NCBI GenBank assembly: GCA_030062745.1
Contig: CP099851.1
Coordinates: 11,224,393 to 11,288,392 of the forward strand
Direction of reading: 5' to 3'
DNA length: 64,000 nucleotides
DNA from: Capitulum mitella
Taxonomy: Eukaryota; Arthropoda; Thecostraca; Pollicipedomorpha; Pollicipedidae
Position numbers and translations under genes: made by a program. The notes beneath the pieces were generated by a model, which worked only from the letters and a program-made list of their open reading frames with translations, was not told the origin of the DNA and ran no database searches. Below are positions 58,087-64,000 of the stretch, in pieces (the first letter of the stretch is position 1; each line of letters begins with the position of its first letter).

Positions 58087-59740
58087 TTATCATTGACGCC
58101 TGGCGAGGCATTTCCGTTCCATCTTCTCGGTGGCGCCTTCCTCTCAGTGAAGTTAACGAGTCTTGCGCGACTGCTGCGAGCGTGGGGCATGTCTTTGCTT
58201 GTGGCTTATGACCACTCAAAACACCGTATATCTTTTTGCACCGGATGCCTCAGCCCTAGGGACGTAACATGATCACCGTTTCAGAGAATGCGCTGGGATG
58301 GGATGGATGGGAAACATGGAGAACAAGCATTGTGAATTAGTAGGGTCGGAAACTGATGAACGGAACACAAGCGTATTTAAATTTCGTTTCCATTGGCATC
58401 TGTTGCATCATTTTCCACGTTTTACCTTTCGCTATGACCTTGCATAATGTCTCCTTAAGCACACTTGTGTAATACTATGTTTTCCTGTCCAGACTTGAAA
58501 ACACTGAAAAAACTCGCACTTGAGGCAAAACATTTTACAAATCAAGTCCCTTCCACAGCACCATTTGCAGCAACCTTCGTATGACACTTTATATGGTTGT
58601 TTGTTACGTAATCTTCAGCGATAAATTTATGTATTTCGGGATATCATTTTTCCATTTTAAATCCTTATCAATAATTTTTTATAGTAGCTGCGTCACTGTA
58701 TATCTCAATACGTGGGGCATTACTGCTTCATCATTTTATGGTGTATATTCATGTTTATTCAGTCGAAAGTTAAAGTCATGCAATAATAACATCGGGAAAG
58801 GATATTACTAGTGTGATGTGTGCTTTGCTCTCTGTAACAGCTTTTCTTAGCAAACGCAGCAAAATGTTGATCATTGGATAAAACAAAGTTTCAGTGCCTA
58901 TGTTGCAATCTTTTGGTCCATCATCACAAATGCTGTCAAAATAGATTACCTTGTTGATTTATCTGTGTTATAATAAAACGGTTGTGACGCTTTCGTATCG
59001 AACGCAACTGTTCACAAAAAATAAATATTTATACGGACTTTCCATTGCTCCATGGAATTACTCGCAGAACTAATCTACTCACAACACCTACCAGTGAATA
59101 TACGATTATATGGAAATTTATCATTGATTCATGAAGGAAGAGGAGAACACATAGGCGTGAACAGTTACTGACAGACAAAGAAAAAATGAACACGGCTTGA
59201 ATAATAAACAACAAAATTAACTGATATAATATTGACGTTGGTATGACGATATAAGGATGAAACTGAAATGCGCATACCAGCAGAACTAAAAGCATGGACT
59301 CCTGGACCGGGAACAGGTGACACAATAGCCAGTTTAAAATGTGTAGGCGACATCTACATCATGTCGTCGGCTCTGGTTAACATCCCAGATCGTTGCTAGC
59401 CCCGAGCGAACATCGGAAGTCCAGGCGTCCCGTCTCTTGCGAGACTGGTGCATGCAGACTGGTCCCAGCAAACGGCAATATCATCCGGAGTCGTACGAAT
59501 TCATCACAAACAACCCAGCTGCTCTTGTCGATTTACCTCCAGATGGCCATTTATCAGGAAGATGACTGCCGACGTTTGGTAGATTTGTTATACGATTATG
59601 TATATAACTCTGTATAGGATGCCATAAACGCAAAGCTGCGAGACAACGGCATACATGTTCTTCACCTGCATTGTACATTTGGCCCGCTCTGCACCGCATG
59701 CATTACCGGGATGAGGAACCGGCTCTGGTCCATTGCTGAG
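58087..59740. other. Intergenic, nothing recognised
   Basis: AT-rich. GGAAGATGACTGCCGACGTTTGG near 59560 faintly resembles a Penelope-type end motif but is too degenerate to call. Confidence 0.35.
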
Positions 59741-59782
59741 GCAGGACGCCCTGTCAGGGGACTGCATAAGGCCTCACTATCT

Positions 59783-59990
59783 GTCACCAGCGAAACCTGT
59801 GTCATGAGGCCCTGTCACTGGAGATGGTACGGGGAGTTCTGGCTCACCATCGGTCACCAGCGAAACTGGTGATATGAGCCCCTATCAGAGGAGACGGAAC
59901 GGAAAGTTTTTGTTCACGATATGCCCTTCCCTGTCGCTGGAGATGTTACGTGACATTCTGTCTCTAGTGGCAGCGTGCTGACCTTGAGCC
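59783..59990. repeat. Degenerate ~70-bp tandem repeat
   Basis: GTCACCAGCGAAAC followed by TGAG(G/C)CCCTRTCA and GGAGAYGG(T/A)ACGG recurs at 59783 and 59853, with a weaker third copy after 59920. Confidence 0.7.
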
Positions 59991-59999
59991 CCTCCCACT

Positions 60000-60520
60000 G
60001 AACACTGTGCGTGAAATGCTGCCCTGGGTAACGGCGTCGTAACCGGAGGACCTATCACGATCCGGAGACGGAGCCGCCACCAGAACGAGTGCGACCCTGC
60101 CAGAGGGCGATCTTCTCTGTATAAGGCGTCTCACGAGCACGTGGGCACTACCGGCACGTAACGAACCGGGCGCCATCGCCCGAGCGGGCCGGGCGTCGCC
60201 GGCGGCGGCGGACGGCGCCGCGCCGTGGGCGGGGCGTGGTCGTCCTGTTGCGTAGCCCCACCCTTCGCCGGCTCCGGAGCGGCGCACGGAAAAACAAAGA
60301 GGGTGACCTTGATCGTGGCGCCAAGGCTGGTGGCCGCTGGCGGCTCCGGCCGGCCGCCGCTCGGCTCGCCGGAGATGGCATGGTGCCGCCGCCCAATCCA
60401 CCCGCCGACCGCCAGTCATCTGGCTGTTGACAGTTTCAGCCGCCAGGGGCGCTATGTGCGCTCGGCGGGCTTCGTTGACCAATCAGGTGGCGGAAATCCG
60501 AGTTGGTATTTGGTGAACGG
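60000..60520. promoter_or_regulatory. CpG island, candidate promoter
   Basis: The strongest GC-rich island in the last 10 kb, with dense CGGCG/GCCGG and a CCAATCAG box (about 60479). Open frames exist on both strands (128 codons plus at 60225-60611; 172 codons minus at 60482-59964) but none is recognised. A TATA-less promoter with first exon is plausible. Confidence 0.35.
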
Positions 60521-60700
60521 AAAATCGCGGGATTTCGTTCGTTGCATGGTGCGGCATCGTGGGATTTTTGCTAATAGCCTGGTGGCTTCGGCGGCGTTCC
60601 AGATTTCGTGAAATTTTATCCTGCAGCCAGTTCATAGTGGCAGTCCATGTGCGTTCTGAAGAAGACGAGGAAACATTTTGGGGACCGTGCCAAAAAAAAA

Positions 60701-60828
60701 TGTACGATGATAGTGTACGACAATACTGTTTTGCTCGGTAAAGTCAACAGTTAATCCGTTTAAATGTACGATGATAGTGTACGACAATACTGTTTTGCTC
60801 GGTAAAGTCAACATATCCGTTTACACGT
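60701..60828 (+). repeat. Tandem duplication, 64-bp unit
   Basis: TGTACGATGATAGTGTACGA...TTTTGCTCGGTAAAGTCAAC occurs at 60701 and again at 60765 with almost no differences, so the duplication is recent. Confidence 0.95.
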
Positions 60829-63800
60829 GTTGTCTCAGCATATGCAAGGCTGCAGTTCGCTATGTATTAACAAAGACAGCATGAGGTTTATCATGATGGT
60901 GGATTTTATATCTCTGAAAGCAGCTGTCTTGGCTCATGCCAAACGAATTTCATAATAAACTGCGCTATTTGTGCGTTGTGCTCTCATTTCTTACCGTTTC
61001 GGTGGCAGTCAATCAGAAGTGTAAGAACACCCAGGAATGTGTGTGAGGGGGGAGACGTTTTCCCTTTACGGCTAATGTTAAATTTCCCGAAAAATGGGGG
61101 CCATGCCCCCGGTCTCTCCGTTGCTACGCCAATGGATTCATTCGTTTCACCGTATGCAACATGAGAGTGCATTATGAACGAAGTTTCGGTGCTGGAAAGA
61201 AAACTGCAGACATGTTACGTCTCACATTCATTGCCACAGCGCAGACCAAAACATACTTGTATGTCTCGAGCTTGCAGACAAGGCAGTTAACTCTTCATGG
61301 ATACCAGCAATTGCTTCTCATGACAGAACTGTGACTGGCTAGGTCATGAATGAATTTTTGGCAGAAGTTTCATAACTGTGGCTTGAAGTTCTGTGTCGCA
61401 GGCGAGGCGGTTCCTCATTTAGCATCATATTAAAGCTCGCCGAAATGAATTCATTATCTTCGCAATGAATGGTCTCGCGTCAGTAGAGTGAAGACCTAGC
61501 ATGTCAGCCTGATGGACGTAAGTGACGGGACAAAGGGCCTGTGTCAAATGGTCACATCACATGCTTAAATCGATACCTACGGGTGGTCGCTGGGACAGAC
61601 TAGGTGTGGTTTTCATTCTCGCTGAAGTCGCCTCACGACCTGCCTTAGGCGGGGTTCGAGAAAAATGATGACAGCGGCCGTCCCAAAATAGCGTGCTCTG
61701 CATCACGCATGTTTCTTTTTTGTATCTTATCGAATGCCCGGGTGGAAACTGGACGTTAAACGTTTGCCTGACCGGTGGCGGCAGGGCCACGTCTGACTTG
61801 TCGCCTTCGCTGTGATATGTGCATGACCTGAAACTGGGTCAAGCAGAAAAACAGAGCATGCACGTGCCTCGCTGTTTAGGTACAGGTAAACTTGGCCCTG
61901 AGGTTTCCGAGAGGATATGGGTGGGACGAGGGATCTTTTCATAGATCAGAAACTTCTCAGGCATTGACGATTTTTTGCTGGGGACATAAAACCCTGAGGG
62001 TTGCCTTTCATATCAGGAGACCGTCCGGAACATAATATTGTGTGTATTGGTGAAAAAGGAGCAAACGCTTACATTTGCCAGCTACAGACCATGCACTTCG
62101 GAGCTCTCAACAGGGCGCCGTCGGCGCCCAATTTTCAGTTTAACATCTAGATGGCTGTCAACTGCCCTGCCTGGCAAGCCAACAGCCAGAGGAAAAAACA
62201 AATGTTTGACATGCCGTCCTTGAAACCAGCACTGAAACGTTCATTTTTGGAATTATGAGAAAGGGTCGCGGTGTCATGTTAGTTGTATTGCATGACATGC
62301 CTTCGCCGGAGTCAAGTGATCGTTTTTGCCTGCCCCGATGCTAATGTTGGCATGCATTTCATGACTTGCAGTTGCGATGAACTGACTTGCCGGGACATCA
62401 TATGACCGGGATTTATTTGAGACGTTGCTGCTCATGTAAACAAAGGGCGCACATTGTGGGCAATTTTGGAATTCTTGGCATACAAATAGTGCAATTTTGT
62501 CACAATTGGCATTTTGAGTTTCTAGAACTCCCAATCAAAGAAAAAAAGCGCTATCACCCTCTGTATGGAAGGCAACATATCGAAGTACAGCATCGTAATT
62601 TCAGTGCCATGTAAACCAATCTGTTTGTGTTTTCTGAAATGCATTCAGTTTTTGGGTAATTCTACATCTATTTTTATGCTTGTCCTTCTTTCCTGCTAGC
62701 CTCAAATGACAATTTTAAGAACCAATAGGTTGCTAATTAAGCTATTGAACTCCACAATAATACTAAGAAGTACTTGGTTCTGTACGGCAAGCGACTTAGA
62801 CTTTTTTGCGAAATGCCACTATGGCTACAGGAACAGCCATTTCAGCATTCCATTTATTGGCACGCATCGCAGGAAACTCGAAGGAACCACTGCTGACGTA
62901 ATGGTGGAAATTTTTTTCAAAGCTCTACTCACTTCCTGGCTAGATGACATTAGTCGCCTCTTTACCTCTGTCACCCGGCGGCGGAGGTTTGGACGTTGCT
63001 CTGCCTGCTCCACTGATGGACCATAGGCGGACGTAAGATCAGGTGAAATGTTTGCTTGCCATGTCGCACGACGTATTACGTGTTCGACACATTATTATGA
63101 ACGAGCAATAATAATGAACATTGTTAGTGATTTGACGCTCGACATCAGGACGATAACAGCTAAAACCTTGGAAAAATAAATTTATTAAGTTGTTATGGCA
63201 ACTGTATCTTTACACAAGTTGCAAAAAACACTTATTGGATTACTCCCTTTTACTCCCTTCTGTTCGTGTTTAATTCTGCGAAGTGAGCATGCGGTTTTTA
63301 AAGTTTCCGACGTATTTTTAGCTGGGTTGCTGACGCATTTTCCTAGGCCATCTGCTTCCCATGGAACATGCTTTTACGTCTCCAGATTACGTCAGAAAGA
63401 GAAGTAGTTGTATGCGCAGAGTGTAAATGAGAAAGTCAGTCCCGATGCATTTAAAAAAAAAACTTTTTTGGAAAGGTGGATCCTGAGCCACGTTTTTCAA
63501 CCTTAGCCGACTTTTTATGGCTATGTTCAGTGCGACGTCTACGCATGGCTAACGGACATTTAGCCTGTCGCGGGTGGACGCAGTACCATTGATATACTGA
63601 CACAATGGAATATTACTAGTTAAACGCCTTGTTTGGCGCATGCTGAGCGCGGCGTACTGTGTTCGTTTTGAAATTCGGGACGGAATTTTAAACTGCCGTA
63701 TGTCATATTATTTTTGCTGGTGGTGCACTTTGGAAAGCAAACGGATGTTTACAAACAAACGGATCTTTGTAGTGTTATTACACACGGGTCTCGTTCAGCA

Positions 63801-64000
63801 TTTTCCACCATTGGAACTACAAGCTTAAACGTCACGCGCAGGCGTATTGTTCGCCATTATTCTTGAGAGATCAGAAACACCCAAAATAAATCACGAAATA
63901 ATCATGTGAATGCAGATTTTTGGACTTTGCCGGAAAACATATGACACCGACGTTCTATGAGAAATTCTCGTACGTGGCTGACACCTGATGACATAATTTT
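60829..64000. other. Intergenic, no gene recognised
   Basis: AT-rich. GGGGGCCATGCCCCCGG...GCTACGCCAATGG near 61092-61135 looks like a worn hAT-MITE end without a partner. A short GC-richer minus stretch at 62945-63020 is the only exon-like piece seen, and it is weak. Confidence 0.35.

Noticed and set aside
60434-60452. CTCF-like GCCGCCAGGGGCGCTA
   Set aside because: One G short of the consensus core; a single near match in a GC-rich island is weak evidence.
62945-63020. Possible minus-strand exon ending at a GTGAGT-like donor
   Set aside because: The frame is short, has no convincing acceptor and the product is unrecognised.

Overview
This window looks like nuclear DNA of an arthropod. Two intron-containing cuticle protein genes carry arthropod hallmarks: a Rebers-Riddiford (RR) chitin-binding domain in one, AAP-type low-complexity repeats in both, and a four-codon first exon that splits the signal peptide. 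No bacterial features (operons, ribosome binding sites, CRISPR) are present. The protein style would fit a crustacean, but the sequence alone does not fix the order or species.

Genes. A 464-residue RR cuticle protein precursor lies at 3780-5586 (+), with TATA box, 412-bp intron and AATAAA signal all visible. A 93-residue AAP-repeat cuticle protein lies at 33761-34537 (+), with a 495-bp intron. Their core promoters share motifs and spacing, so they may be co-regulated during cuticle deposition. No other host gene is secure. GC-rich islands at 0.2-0.5, 19.8-20.15, 34.9-35.07, 39.85-40.45, 51.26-51.56, 57.1-57.45 and 60.0-60.5 kb may hold promoters or exons that cannot be settled by eye. Three long open frames (18.2, 25.5 and 57.6 kb, all minus) are recorded as unassigned.

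Mobile elements dominate the rest. Three copies of a ~1.2-kb TTAACCC...GGGTTAA element (13452-14671, 16790-17986, 37055-38270) look like non-autonomous piggyBac-type elements. Each has G/C-rich hairpins at both ends and many AGGTCA/TGACCT half-sites. Diverged relatives lie at about 0.54-1.2, 21.85-23.1 and 41.74-42.58 kb, and an end-like fragment at 45.68-45.76 kb. There is also a Penelope-like remnant (20.5-21.6 kb, RT plus GIY-YIG), a Tx1/L1-like LINE remnant (42.69-44.28 kb, +), an RNase H-bearing LINE remnant (47.35-50.72 kb, minus), a compact hAT-type MITE with a perfect 8-bp target duplication (51005-51251), two further MITE candidates (53440-53874, 56504-56974) and tRNA-like SINE candidates (19.3 and 54.8 kb).

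Simple and tandem repeats. Fields of degenerate ~30-bp minisatellite occupy 6.96-9.0 and 10.3-11.9 kb, with a higher-order arrangement at 7.4-7.75 kb. (AT)n tracts sit at 9.65, 10.26, 23.29 and 31.88 kb. Several striking foldbacks occur: 28.89-29.11, 31.03 and 48.55 kb. The remaining stretches are AT-rich intergenic DNA with no recognised features.
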